The notes beneath the pieces are model-generated. The model saw nothing but the letters and a program-made list of their open reading frames with translations. It was not told where the DNA came from and made no database searches. Position numbers and translations under genes: made by a program. Source: Cephalotus follicularis (Eukaryota; Streptophyta; Magnoliopsida; Oxalidales; Cephalotaceae). From it: a DNA stretch of 64,000 nt. The stretch lies in NCBI GenBank assembly GCA_001972305.1, contig BDDD01001497.1, forward strand, positions 161,211-225,210, written 5' to 3'. Positions 32,128 through 43,698 of this stretch are shown here, one piece after another. How positions within the stretch are numbered: the stretch's first letter is position 1; each line of letters opens with the position of its first letter.

Positions 32128-34967
32128 TGTAACACCCCCGGACGGCGAGAGTCGTCACAGTTCATAATACAGAATCTATCGTAACATAACATAACATGCC
32201 TGAACATAAACATAACTTATCAGCCAATAACGTGACGGTCATAGCATAACTGAAAACTTAAAAACTTAACAATTTCTGAAAACTTAAACATATTCCAGTT
32301 CAAAACTAAAACATATGTAACTTATTGTTCATGACCACCAAACAGAAAATATAACGGAATCACACTCCTAGGGATCCAAAATATAAAGTGGTCATCTCTC
32401 GTTCACATATTCCCCCGCTGCTTCTGATAACCTACCGCATGGAAAACAAAATGCGGCTGAGCAAACCTCAGTACGGATAAGGGAAATAAAACAGTTAACG
32501 ATAAATTTTAAAAGCAGTAAGATTTCAATAAATCTTGTAACAGAAATCTTAAGCAATTAAAAACAATTTTACATTCGTAAAGTCACATTTGTAGTTTCAT
32601 AAAATCCATATAACTTTCGAAACATTTCAAAACATCATATCACGTTTCATAAGTCGTACTGAGCCACATACGTATCACATAACATATATTTTGGCAAGGG
32701 AGGCGCTAATTCCACATGCCCACTAGAATTGAAGTGTACGACACTACACAAGTCAATTCTCACATATCACATATCATATCACATATCATATACTAGAATC
32801 GATTCAGACGCCTCTATCACATAGCGGATCCATAAATCCACCTCATGGGATTTATTCATAACATTCAGAGACGCCGTAGACTAATCACACCACTACGTAA
32901 GTGTCATGTCCTCGTGCCAGGCCTACGACATGCCTATGGTACGCCCCATAGGTGGGTACAATACTCAGTATTCAATCAATTTGAAATCACTTAAAAACAC
33001 ATAAATATGCTTCCACAAAACATATTTGAAAATCGTTCACCACGATAACATACATTTCATAGTCAAAACATTAACTCATTTATTTTTCGCTATAAAGAGG
33101 TGATCGTAACATATTGTATTATATCGTATCATATGAATAAAGTAGGAAACATTCATAAATGTCAAAAACCAACTTCATATTCGAAACATGTCAAAGCCAT
33201 AAAACATTATCAAGTTCATAAACGAAGAGGCATAGCATAAAGCAAAACTGATTTATTTGGATAAAATCATAAGAGTGTATCAAGGCACGAAGTATCCATA
33301 CCTTATGCGTTCACAAAAGCACTTACGGATAGATGATTTAAATCAAATTCCCCTTGAAGCACAACAAACTAAAAGACACCCAAAACCATTCATATAAGTG
33401 TCCAAGAAACACTTGAGACATTAAATAGACTCATCACAGTGTTTAGAAAAGACCCGGATTGATTCGAGGAACAAACGAATCAAAACAGTTGAAAACAACA
33501 CTTTTCTGGGCAAAACAACCAGCTGTTACTGAGCACTAGCCGACTGGGGAAGCTTGGCAGTCGACTTATCACAAGGGCCAGCCGACTACACAAGACAGAC
33601 TGCAGGCAGTCGACTGTCACATAGATCCAGTCGACTGTGCATAACAAGGCAGTCGACTTGTTCATAGGGAATTCGACTACACAACACAAGACAGTCGACT
33701 GTGTTCATATGGCAGTCGACTGCTCATCCAATCCAGCCGACTGTCCACGAGAACAGCCGACTATTCTGGACAACAGAACAATAGAAACTTGGCATTTTGA
33801 TGCAGAAATTGGTTTAAACTAAAATGACATTAAACCAGAGACACAAGAACATAAACATATGACCTTATATGACATTTAGATGATACAGAAACACATAATT
33901 GACTTGGAAACAGTTAGACAGTGGCTTAACTTCAAGAAAAGGAAATAACTCTCTAAGCATATGCATATGTTCAAGTCCCAATTCTGTCCATTATCACTTG
34001 CAGACCAGGTTATGACATGTCTAGAGTGTTTAAAACATGTTGACAGACTTAGGAACACAATGACAAAACACAATAGAGCAGGAATTAAAAACTTCATAGC
34101 CAAGAGGACATAAACTGGATTGATAACAGTGTAGCTAAACCATCACATTAGGAAACGAAATAACTAACCTGTAATGGTATTAAGAACCCAGAAACAGCAG
34201 AAAGAATACCACTGAACAATCGCTAACCGGCTGTGAATAAAACAGAAGAGGAAAGAATGAAAACCAAATACAACCTTAATGCCATCCAAGGAAAGACATA
34301 ACCCAACAGAAAATAACATAGGATTGAGAGGACATAACCAACCTGATTTTTGATGAATGAAACAACATCAGAACACAGTAATTTCCACTTGAAATTTCGG
34401 CAGTGACAGGCTTTGCAAAGGTGAGAGAGATAACCCATAACAATGGCAAGGCATTCTTAAACATGAAAGAAAAGAGTAATTTGAGGGATGAATAAGGAAG
34501 AAGAGGAGACAAGAATCGGATTATTAAGGAAGAAAAGGATTGAAAACGTGTGAAATTGATGAGGGGAGGAGAGAGTTCAGGAGAAGAAAAGAAAGGAAAG
34601 AAAGAAAGAAAGAAGGAAAGAAGAAAGAAATGAAAAGAATAAAAGAAAAAGAATAAAAGAAAATAAATAAAATAAGATAAAAGGATTTTAAAATAAAAAG
34701 GAATTTTTTTAATATTTTTAAAGTTGTAAGATTAAGTTTGATAAAAATAAATAAATAAATAAAAAGACATAACATAGGCCCAACCCAACGTACATTAACA
34801 TATAAATATATCCAAAATTCAGGCTAGTATCAAACAGCCCAAATCACATAAGCCCAAAACACAGGGCGACCGGACTTAAAAAATAAAACAATTTAAAAGC
34901 CCGAAAAAAAAAACACACATACATATACAATATCCGTAAAGCACATACGAAAAAGCAGGGTATTACA
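32128..34967 (-). repeat. Solo gypsy LTR S2 (2.84 kb)
   Basis: The plus-strand reading starts TGTAACACCCCCGGACGGCG and ends GCAGGGTATTACA, with GGAGG on both sides (32123-32127, 34968-34972). The start matches the reverse complement of the E and F LTR ends (CCGCCGTTC...GGTGTTACA), so S2 is an E/F-type LTR on the minus strand. It contains a CAGTCGACTG cluster and a purine-rich stretch at about 34560-34690. ORFs inside are not credible. Confidence 0.9.
33538..33765 (-). repeat. CAGTCGACTG cluster, LTR S2
   Basis: About twelve sites: perfect CAGTCGACTG palindromes, half-decayed AGCCGACT and GCAGTCGACTT forms, spaced roughly 15-25 bp. Offset 1.20-1.43 kb from the LTR 5' end. Confidence 0.82.
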
Positions 34968-34972
34968 GGAGG

Positions 34973-35749
34973 CACGATGGACCATTGCCGGTTTGTGGGA
35001 TATCCTAAGGAGAGCTTAGGACATTATTTCTACCATCCCAGTGAGCAAAAGGTTTTTGTTTTGCGTACTGAAAAATTCCTAGAGAGGGAAGTCCTACTTG
35101 AAGGAAGCAGTGCGAGTAAGGTGGAACTAAGGGAGTTACCACCGGGTGAAAACTCACAAGACGATGAGGAATTAGAGGTGGAACCCTCTATAGACACATT
35201 TGGGGTGGGATCCCAACCTGAGATGGGATCTCAGCTAGGAATTCCTCAAGTGAGGAGCTCTGACAAGGTTTCGACGACACCTTAGAGATACGGTTTTCTC
35301 CTTGAAGGCACTGACGAACCTAACGACATCGATGATGACGAGCCTGTCAGCTACCAGGAAGTAGTGAAGAGAACTGATTCCAGGGCATAGCTAGAGGCCA
35401 TGAAATCTGAGATGGACTCCATGTACGCCAACCAATTGTGGAACTTGGTAGATGCACTAGAAGGCATAGTTCCAATAGGTTGGAAGTGTTTCTTCAAGTA
35501 GAAGATAGGCGTTGATGGAAAGGTTGAAACATATAAAGTGCAATTGGTTGCGAAACGGTATAGACAAAGAAACGGGGTCGACTATACCAAAACTTTCTCG
35601 CCAATCGCAATGCTTAAGTCCATTCAAATTATGTTTGCTATTGCCGCTCATTATGATAATGAGATATGGCAAATGGATGTCAAGGCGGCCTTCTTGAATG
35701 GTTATCTTGAAGAGGACATCTATATGTCCCAACCCGAGGGGTTTACTTC
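34973..35749 (+). pseudogene. Copia Z RT, N-terminal half
   Basis: Resumes Z pol after S2: CRFVGYPKESLGHYFYHPSEQKV-type region after the integrase, an acidic linker, then RT. In-frame stops are at 35283, 35388 and 35499; at least the last looks like Trp to TAG. RT shows VQLVAKRYRQR, VDYTKTFSPI and QMDVKAAFLNG with the first catalytic Asp, ending at QPEGFTS where element C inserts. Once C plus one ACTTC copy is removed, it reads on into 48484. Confidence 0.85.
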
Positions 35750-36944
35750 TGTCACACCCCGTTTTTCCAAGAGGGCAACATTAAAGCGGTACGGCAATCA
35801 ACAGAACATAATTCAGCTTATGCGATAAAACGTAAAAGCAAAAACCTTCAATAGCGCAAGCAATAACGTGAAATAAGCTGAATTTAAATATGTATCACGC
35901 ATCCCATACTACGTGATACCCCCAAAGTTTATATAAAACCCAACAACATTGTCGATCGCCCATAAACGGAGCGTGATAATACAGTACGAATAAATAAACC
36001 ACGTTACAATAATCCAATTGTTATAATCATTGTTCCATAAACCAGTACATAAAATAAGAGAACAACTCAGTCTTCTCCTTAAGTCTCCTTGCGTTGCTCC
36101 GTATCAAATCCCACTCCATCAATCTGTTACAGTAGGAGTTAGCCTTTGTCCTCACTCGGCTAAGTGAAAAGACTCATAAATACAGTTCGAGGTATATGAT
36201 AATGAGCAACATGAATGAATGCATTATGATGCAGTACAGTATATATATCGTAGTATATATATATCACAGTATATACATGTATAAGTATATGCATGTTCAC
36301 AATGCAGGTATAACCTCATAAGGCTATATCAACACAAGTAGCAAGTATGTCCCCAAAAGGGAACCAGACAAACAAGTCGTCATGACCGTCGCCACCTCTT
36401 GGCCCCAACGTCATGCACTCTTACTCCAATCCCTGTTTGCGAACGGTTTGAAGCAAGTCGTCCGTACAGGTTGCTTCGCACGACGGCTAAACAATCAACG
36501 GGTTATTAGCACAGCGGCCAATAACCAACAAGCACAAACACCGTACAGTACAAGTCAAGCATTAAATATAATTACTTGATCAAATATATTTGTTTAAAAT
36601 ATAAAACACTATTCTCATGTTGTAATAAGTTATAAAACTTAAAACAATGCGATTTGATTGTATAACAAATCCTTTAAACATTTCTCCGTCTTCGGAAAAT
36701 ACTTTCCCCAATCATTTCGAAAATATATATATGTATTTGGCAAATATACATTTTCATGCAATTAATGATTATAATAATCATGTAAGCCTTTCAAAATGGT
36801 TAACACTTTTTAGAAATCAACCACAATACAATTCACAGTACAGTAATAATGCAAACATATGCTCAGAATGCATCTAGGGTCATTTCTAGAGTCGTTTCGG
36901 GTCTAGTGGGTCCCATTCCAGTGAAACTCTTCCAAACATAGGGA

Positions 36945-37457
36945 TAAGCGTTGATGTTTATCCCAAAGGCGTCGACGTCTTTACCCTAAGGTGCCAACAT
37001 CTCGTGCAGTTATTCCCAGGCATTTTTGGACCAAAGACATCGATGCTTTTCCAAAGACGTTGATGTCTTTATGAACCCAGGAAGTATCAGTTCGCGAATC
37101 TTGATTCTATAGGGTAGAATCCGGCCCTTTAATTCTTCATATAAACAAATCTCACTCTCTCAACATGTAAGGCATGCTACTGGTTAACAGGGAATATAAC
37201 CAGAACATCATTTCATGAATAAAACATATAATACCAAAGGCAGTTCACCAACAACAGTAAACACTACTGTTTTGCAATACCCAGAAAAGGCGTCGATGTC
37301 TTCCCAAAGACATCGATGTCTTTCGCATTCACACACGAAGGCATAACATTACTATTTTACAATGCCCAGAAAAGGCATCGATGTCCTTACTCAAGCATCG
37401 ATGTCTTTCACATTTACACACGAAGGCATCGAGGTCTTTATGTAGGCGTCGACGTCT
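36945..37457 (-). repeat. Palindromic motif cluster 2, left LTR of C
   Basis: About ten units, among them AAGGCGTCGACGTCTTT (36965) and the perfect 18-bp palindrome AAAGACATCGATGTCTTT (37306-37323). The right LTR repeats it at 46910-47423 with the same 18-mer at 47270-47287. Offset 1.06-1.57 kb. Confidence 0.82.
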
Positions 37458-38193
37458 ATCCAACCCAGAACGTTTTCTCCACAGTTTTAACACACCAAGC
37501 CATTATCAAATCCATCCCTTACACAACCAGTTCAAATATTCATGTAATCACACATGCATGGTTACTCCGTATATCACAGTAGTCATCACAGAAGTCCAGA
37601 GATTACAATTCACCCATTAACATGCAATTCATCAATGGCATTCATTATCTTAGAACTCAAAAAGCATGTATAAGAATCATCACTTTCCCCTACCTTTTTG
37701 TTCCAAGTTAGGAATTGGAAAGTCCACCCCTTTAAGTTCCAAACTGGTTACAGCAGCCTCTAGGTCCTTCCCGTTGCTGCAAGCCACCAGTTCCAAGTTC
37801 CAAGTTCCATCCAAGCTCAACAATGGGGGCTCCCTCTTTTTCCACTCGCTGGTTTTCTCCTCTTCCTTTCCTTTGGTGTTTTAAACGAGAGAGAGAGGTG
37901 GGGAGGGGGTTGTTCTTAGGCAGATGGTTCCCTCTCCCTCTTTCTCCCTGCATTCAATGAGCACTCTCGTGTTCTCTCCCTCTTTCCCAGTGAGTTTTCT
38001 GCCTTTTGTTTTCTTCTCATGTCTTTATTTGCAGGTTGCATGCATGGTAACACTTGTTACCTTCTTCATCCTTCTTCAGTCATGCAAGTCAGGAGGCCAT
38101 TATGCATGATCAACATGTCTCCTTCCTCTACCTCAAAAGTTGCCCCATTGCATGTTATGCTGTCAGTTCATAACGTGACTGATATTCTATTCA

Positions 38194-38346
38194 AAGACGT
38201 CGACGTCTTCCATAGACATCGATGTCTTTTCCCTTTTCACACGAGGGAGTCGTTGTCTTTGCCTACATCGACGTGCATGTACATGCATTCACGTATGCCT
38301 TTGCTCCCATAGGCGTCGATGTCTTTCCAAAGACGTCGACGCGTTT
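38194..38346 (-). repeat. Palindromic motif cluster 1, left LTR of C
   Basis: Includes the perfect 16-bp palindrome AAGACGTCGACGTCTT (38194-38209), AGACATCGATGTCTTTT, GGCGTCGATGTCTTT and AAAGACGTCGACGCG. Offset 168-320 bp from the LTR 5' end. The right LTR copy is 48157-48310, where the first palindrome has lost one base match (GAAGTCGACGTCTT). Confidence 0.82.
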
Positions 38347-38514
38347 ATCCCAAAACTGCACCGCTTTGGTTTAAACACACACATTCCTCTCTCCCAAAGC
38401 AATAATTAGGGTTTGGAAACATTATTGAGGTGAAAACTCCAACTTTTTATTAATTCAAGCATACGATTACATCTTTGAATGAAATATTACAAAACGAAAA
38501 TACCGGGCGTTACA

Positions 38515-38530
38515 TCCACCCCCCCCTTCA
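38515..38530 (-). other. Polypurine tract of element C
   Basis: Minus-strand TGAAGGGGGGGGTGGA directly before the 3' LTR, equivalent to GAAGGAGGGGTGGA in A. Confidence 0.85.
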
Positions 38531-38674
38531 AGAAATTTCGTCCTCAAAATTAACACAATTCGGGTAACGTTCTTGGATATCATCCTCACGTTTCCAAGTT
38601 GCTTCATCTGGCCGATGAAATTGCCACTGAACCTTCACCATCAGAATGGTCCGGTTCCTCAATACCTGTGTCTT

Positions 38675-38953
38675 CTAATCCAAGATTCTCACGGGTGACT
38701 CCTCGCAGGAAAGGTCATCCCTCACCGTAACCGAGTCATAATCCAGGACATGTGATGGATCTCGGATATAACCTCGTAGCATCGATACATGGAAGACATC
38801 ATGTACGCTCGACAAAGTAGGAGGCAAGGCTAGTTGATAAGCTACCTCCCCAACCCTCTCTAGAATCTCAAAAGGACCAATATAGCATGGCGCTAACTTG
38901 CCCTTCTTTCCTAATCTTTGGACCCCTTTCCATGGAGATACCTTCAAAAACAC
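38675..38953 (-). CDS. Element C integrase C-terminal region
   Basis: 92-residue frame with VSPWKGVQRLGKKGKLAPCY and GPFEILERVGEVAYQLALPP, near-identical to element A. It is in frame with the integrase upstream (TAG at 38987 separates them). It ends at TAG 38675-38677, after which the chromodomain-like tail (VKVQWQFH, EATWKRE) continues to about 38560. Confidence 0.85.
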   Translation of the reverse strand: MFLKVSPWKGVQRLGKKGKLAPCYIGPFEILERVGEVAYQLALPPTLSSVHDVFHVSMLRGYIRDPSHVLDYDSVTVRDDLSCEESPVRILD

Positions 38954-38986
38954 GTAATCTCCAACATTGAAGGTTAAAGGCCTTCT

Positions 38987-40384
38987 CTATACACTATCGG
39001 CATAGCTCTTCTGTCGACTCTGTGCTGCTAGTAACTTCTCTTTGATGAACTTGACTTTCTCCAAAGTCTCCTCCACCAAATCCGACCCAAGCAATGGTCG
39101 TTCACCAACCTCGTCCCAACAGATGGGTGACCTATACTTCCTCCCACACAGTGCCTCGTATGGAGCCATACCAATACTCGCGTGATAGCTGTTATTATAA
39201 GAAAACTCTATCAGAGGAATATGGTCTTCCCATGTCCCAGCAAAATCGATCACACAAGCCCGAAGCATATCCTCCAAGGTTTGGATGGTACGCTCTAACT
39301 GTCCATCTGTTTGAGGGTGAAAAGCAGTACTAAGATTCAATCTCGTTCCGAATGTTGTCTGAAATATCTTCCAGAAGTTGGAAGTGAAGATCGAATCCCT
39401 ATCACAAACGATGCTCACCGGAACACTGTGTAGTCGCACAATCTCCTTCACATATAATTGAGCCAACTTGCTCGCTGAATCAGTGACGTGTGTAGGCAAA
39501 AAGTGTGCTGGTTTTGTGAGTCTATCAACAATAACCCACACTGCATTAAGACGATTCCTAGTCAGTGGAAATCCAGAAACAAAGTCCATCGTGATGTGTT
39601 CCCATTTCCACTCTGCCACTGGTAATGACTGCAACAGTCCTGCCGATCTCTGGTGTTCGGCCTTGACCCTCTGGCAAGTCAAAGACTTCGCGACATACTC
39701 TGCAATTTCGCGCTTCATACCAGGCCACCAGTAAGTCTTCTTCATATCTTGGTACATTTTGCTGCTACCAGGATGAATACTGTACAAAGATTTATGAGCC
39801 CCGCGAAGCAACTCATTCTTCAACCCTGGTTCATCTGGGAGACACACACTTCCCCGATATCTCAGAAGACCATCAGCATGCACTCGAAAATCAGATTCTG
39901 AGTCCAGGCTCTCCCGAATTCGTTGCGACTCTAGATCATGTGGTTGTGCATCCCTGATGTGATCCAGTAACACTGGCTGGTCACGCATGTCTGACACAAA
40001 GATTCCCGGTGCCTGATTAAACGGAGACCACTCTTGGAAGTCTTTTAACATCTTCCATTGTGATACCATCGTACTGGCAACCATAGCCTTGTGGCTCAAG
40101 GCATCAGCGACTACATTCGCTTTCCCCGGGTGGTATTGGATACTGCAGTCATAATCATTAAAGAACTCCACCCACCTGCGCTGTCTCATGTTTAGTGTGT
40201 CCTGGCAAAACACGTACCTCAAACTCTTATGATCGATAAAGATCTCAAACTGAGCTCCATACAAGTAGTGTCTCCATTTCTGAAGAGCGAAGATAATAGC
40301 TGCAAGTTCAGGGTCATGAGTCGGGTAGTTTTCTTCATACGGCTTCAGCTTCCTAGAAGCATAAGCAATCAATCTAACACGCAA
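38987..40384 (-). CDS. Element C RNase H and integrase
   Basis: 465-residue frame. RNase H: IAYASRKLKPYEEN, YPTHDPELAAIIFALQKW (the segment lost from A) and FIDHKSLRY. Integrase zinc domain: AHKSLY...HPGSSKMY...LTCQ, with the first Cys replaced by Ser. Core: MDFVSGF, VCDRDSIFTS and GQLERTIQ (Glu retained). The start at 40384 follows a loss of about 13 bp relative to A near 40379, which shifts frame from the RNase H N-terminus (40385-40509). It ends at TAG where A has Lys. Confidence 0.88.
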   Translation of the reverse strand: MRVRLIAYASRKLKPYEENYPTHDPELAAIIFALQKWRHYLYGAQFEIFIDHKSLRYVFCQDTLNMRQRRWVEFFNDYDCSIQYHPGKANVVADALSHKAMVASTMVSQWKMLKDFQEWSPFNQAPGIFVSDMRDQPVLLDHIRDAQPHDLESQRIRESLDSESDFRVHADGLLRYRGSVCLPDEPGLKNELLRGAHKSLYSIHPGSSKMYQDMKKTYWWPGMKREIAEYVAKSLTCQRVKAEHQRSAGLLQSLPVAEWKWEHITMDFVSGFPLTRNRLNAVWVIVDRLTKPAHFLPTHVTDSASKLAQLYVKEIVRLHSVPVSIVCDRDSIFTSNFWKIFQTTFGTRLNLSTAFHPQTDGQLERTIQTLEDMLRACVIDFAGTWEDHIPLIEFSYNNSYHASIGMAPYEALCGRKYRSPICWDEVGERPLLGSDLVEETLEKVKFIKEKLLAAQSRQKSYADSV

Positions 40385-40509
40385 CCCAAGCCCTTACCCG
40401 ATGCATCACTATAGACTGCAAAGCCCTCATTACCCTCAGGTAATGCCAAGATAGGAGCGGAAACCAACCGATCCTTCAGTTCATGGAAACTAGCTTCACA
40501 ATCTTCATC
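40385..40509 (-). pseudogene. Element C RNase H N-terminal remnant
   Basis: Reads DEDCEASFHELKDRL and YSDASGKGLGC after the TAG at 40510-40512, in the RT frame, then runs into the 13-bp deletion. The first RNase H catalytic Asp lies here. Confidence 0.78.
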
Positions 40510-41199
40510 CTAGACAAACAAGGTCTTCTTCTGGGTCAGTCTAGTCAAGGGCTCGGCTATCCTTGAAAAGATCTGGATAAACCTTCTGTAATACCCTGCC
40601 AAGCCAAGAAAACTGCGTACCTCCGTCACATTCTTTGGCTGTGGCCAATCTTGTACCACCTCTGTCTTTAACGGATCCACCGCCAAACCCTCTCCAGATA
40701 CAATGTGACCAAGGAAGATCATACGGTCAAGCCAAAATTCACACTTACTGAATTTGGCATACAGCTGCTGCTCTCGGAGAATCTGTAAAACCAACCTCAG
40801 ATGGCAAGCATTCTCCTCCTCACTCCTTGAGTATACTAGTACGTCGTCAATAAACACAACGACAAATTGATCCAGGTACGGTCGAAACACACCGTTCATT
40901 AATGACATGAACGCAGTCGATGCATTGGTAACACCAAAAGGCATTACGAGAAACTCGTAGTGACCGTATCCTGTCCAGAAAGCAGTCTTCTCAATATCTC
41001 CTTCCCTCACCCTCAACTGGTGATAGCCCGACCTTAAATCAAGCTTCGAGAATACACTCACCCCTTGCAACTGGTCAAACAAATCCTCGATGTGAGGTAA
41101 AGGATACTTGTTCTTGATAGTTGCCTTGTTTAACATTCTGTAGTCAATGCAGAGCCTCATTGACCCGTCCTTCTTCTTGACAAACAGTACAGGTGCACC
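40510..41199 (-). CDS. Element C reverse transcriptase, C-terminal part
   Basis: From the S3 insertion point to a [54 protein letters not shown] (catalytic), then [11 protein letters not shown] and TQKKTLFV. The open frame extends 21 bp into S3, which is not element sequence. In frame with 43699-44369 after removing S3 plus one TSD. The TAG at 40510 is at the same codon as TAG 1850 in A. Confidence 0.88.
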   Translation of the reverse strand, partial: GAPVLFVKKKDGSMRLCIDYRMLNKATIKNKYPLPHIEDLFDQLQGVSVFSKLDLRSGYHQLRVREGDIEKTAFWTGYGHYEFLVMPFGVTNASTAFMSLMNGVFRPYLDQFVVVFIDDVLVYSRSEEENACHLRLVLQILREQQLYAKFSKCEFWLDRMIFLGHIVSGEGLAVDPLKTEVVQDWPQPKNVTEVRSFLGLAGYYRRFIQIFSRIAEPLTRLTQKKTLFV

Positions 41200-42355
41200 T
41201 GTCACACCCCCGTTTTCCAAATCAAGACAACATATAAAGTGGTAAGGCTATCAACACAATATAATTCAGCTCATGCAATTTTACCAATAAATAAAAACCT
41301 CAGATAGTGGAAGCAATAACGTAAATGAGTCGAATTTACATACGCATCACGCATCCCATACTACGTGATGCCCAACATGTTTATAACAAAACCAAACATT
41401 AAAGTCGATCGTCCAAAACGGAGCGTGAAATAAAATACAGTACGAGGTAACAATAATAATCCCAAGTTGCAATAACCCAAATTACAAAATCATTGTTCCA
41501 TAAACCGGTACATAAATTAAGAGAAACTACAAAGTCTTCTCTTTAAGTCTCCAAGCATGCTCCATCTCACCAACCACTCCATCAATCTGTTACAGTAGGG
41601 GTTAGCCTTTTTCCTCACTCGGCTAAGTAGAAAAGTTTATGAATACAGTTTAAGGTCAAGGTAATGCGTATCATGAATGAATGCATAGTGATGCAGCATG
41701 TCATGTAATTTTCACAATAAATATTTCTCCGTATATACATATATAAAAATATATGCATGTTCACCGTACAAGAATAACTCCGTAAGTTGTATCAACACAA
41801 GCAATAAGTATGTCCCAAAAGGAACCAGACAAACAAGTCGCAATAACCGTCGCCACCTCCTGGCCCCAACGTCATGCACTCTTACCCCATCCCGTTTACG
41901 AACGGTTTGAAGCAAGTCCTCCGTAAGTTGTTTAGCACGATGGCTAACCCAATAGTCTCCGTATCGCACATCACAATTCAAGCAATAAAGTGTAATCACT
42001 TGATCAAATATATTTATTTAAAATATATTACTTCGTTCACAAGTTGAAATAAGTTATAAAACTTAAAACAATACATTTGGATTGCATAGTCAATCCTTTA
42101 AACAGTTCTCCGTATTTGGGGATACTTCCCCAGCCATTTCGAAAATATATAAAATCATATATTTGACAAATATATATTTTCGTACAATAATGATTTAAAA
42201 TAATCATGCAAGCTTTTCAAAATGGTTAACACATTTAGAAATCAACCACAATGCAATTCACAGTAATAATGCAAACATATGCTTAGAAAGCACCTAGGGT
42301 TGTTGGTAATTAACCTAGGCTTATCTCCTTCTCTAAAAGTCCAATTTCTGTTGTA

Positions 42356-42552
42356 ACAGTCGGCTGTTTTCTCTTAACAGTCGGCCAGATCCCTGAGGCA
42401 GTCGACTTGTTCATCACGAGTACCAGGCAGTCGACTGCCTTACTTCGACAGTCGACTGTTCTGGGTAATATTGCATGTGTAGTCGACTGGTATTACATGC
42501 TAGTCGACTGAAAGTTTGAGTAGTCGACTGCTTCAATTGAGCAGTCGGCTGT
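42356..42552 (-). repeat. CAGTCGACTG cluster 2, LTR S3
   Basis: About ten sites alternating CAGTCGACTG and CAGTCGGCTG. Offset 1.15-1.34 kb from the LTR 5' end, where C has GACATCGATGTC-type sites. Confidence 0.82.
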
Positions 42553-43382
42553 TCTGGGCTGGACAGTGACAATAACTCACTGTTAATTCATCCAATAGTG
42601 CAATTAAACTTATTCACGTATATTCAAACCTCAGAATAACATCAATACTCATACATTGGTCTAAAACACAACTCAATTCATGCATTATTCTCCGTTTTCA
42701 TCATAATTCATATGACAACCAAACATGGCATTGCATGAAAACCATTCCAATTCTCCATTCAAAATTCAGTAAGCATGCTAGATTATCTATCAACAATAAC
42801 CACAACATCAACACTACTGGAATCCACAGCCAATAACTACACCATTCATTTATAACCTCATTTCACTTAAACTCAAAGTGCATGCAGAAAACTTTCTACA
42901 ACTACCCCTACCTTTGATTTCAAGTTAGAAATCAGAAGTCCACCTCTTTATGTCTCCTTTCCAGAATCCTTGAGCTTCCCAGTAGCTCCAAGAACCGTCC
43001 AGTAGCTTCAATCCAAGCTCCAAGCTTTAACAATGGAGGACCTCTCACTTCCTCAATATTTCTCTTTTAATTTCTCACTGTTTTCACTCTCAAACTCTCT
43101 GGTACTTTCTTAGCAGATTGTAGAGTGAAAGAGACGAAGGCAGGAAGCATTTTATGCATGTCCTTCCTCCTTCAATCTCTTGCATGGCATAAAAGCCCTT
43201 TTCTCTCACAATCACATGCACACACACACACTTGTCATTTCTTATCTTTCTCTCTGTTCCTGCAGGTTCTGGCGTGGTGGTGCATGCTCAACACGTCTCA
43301 TCTTTCTTCAGATGGCGCCTGAAATTGTCTTATCAAGGGCTGCATGTGATCTTGTCACATGCTAAAAAAATAGGGCACGATC

Positions 43383-43533
43383 CAGTCGGCTGCAATTCCC
43401 TGGCAGTCGGCTGCCTCGCCTGGCAGTTTGTGCCAAGTGTCACGATAGTTGGCCAGTCGACTGGTTCCTCACGCCAGTCGACTGCCTCTCCCTTTAGTCC
43501 AACAGTCGGCTGGTTTACTACACCAGTCGGCTG
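43383..43533 (-). repeat. CAGTCGACTG cluster 1, LTR S3
   Basis: Six or seven sites (CAGTCGGCTG, CAGTCGACTG). Offset 165-315 bp, the same place as cluster 1 in C and A. Confidence 0.82.
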
Positions 43534-43698
43534 TCCAAGCTAGAATCTCCACAATTACACTTAGAATCACACTTCCAAATGCTCTAAGTTTAATTTAAAT
43601 TCAAGATATCAACCAAGAAATTTGCCTTTTATTAATTCAAGGTAAAGATTACATCAAGGATTACAATAATACATCAAATGGAATTTCTGGGCGTTACA

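Larger units (their letters stand above)
35750..38514 (-). repeat. 3' LTR of element C
   Basis: The plus-strand reading is TGTCACACCCC...GGGCGTTACA. It includes AT microsatellite-like DNA (TATATATA near 36240-36290) and two palindrome clusters. No gene. Confidence 0.94.
41200..43698 (-). repeat. Solo gypsy LTR S3 inside element C (2.5 kb)
   Basis: TGTCACACCCC...GGGCGTTACA on the plus strand, flanked by GCACC (41195-41199, 43699-43703). The backbone is clearly homologous to the C LTRs (for example CATCACGCATCCCATACTACGTGAT and GGTTAGCC...CTCACTCGGCTAAGT), but its palindrome clusters are of the CAGTCGACTG type. It has a microsatellite (CACACACACA near 43221). No gene. Confidence 0.93.

Noticed and set aside
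33538-33765. CRISPR-like array of short repeats with spacers
   Set aside because: The repeats are 10-bp decayed palindromes with irregular spacing inside a plant LTR; there are no cas genes and the DNA is eukaryotic.
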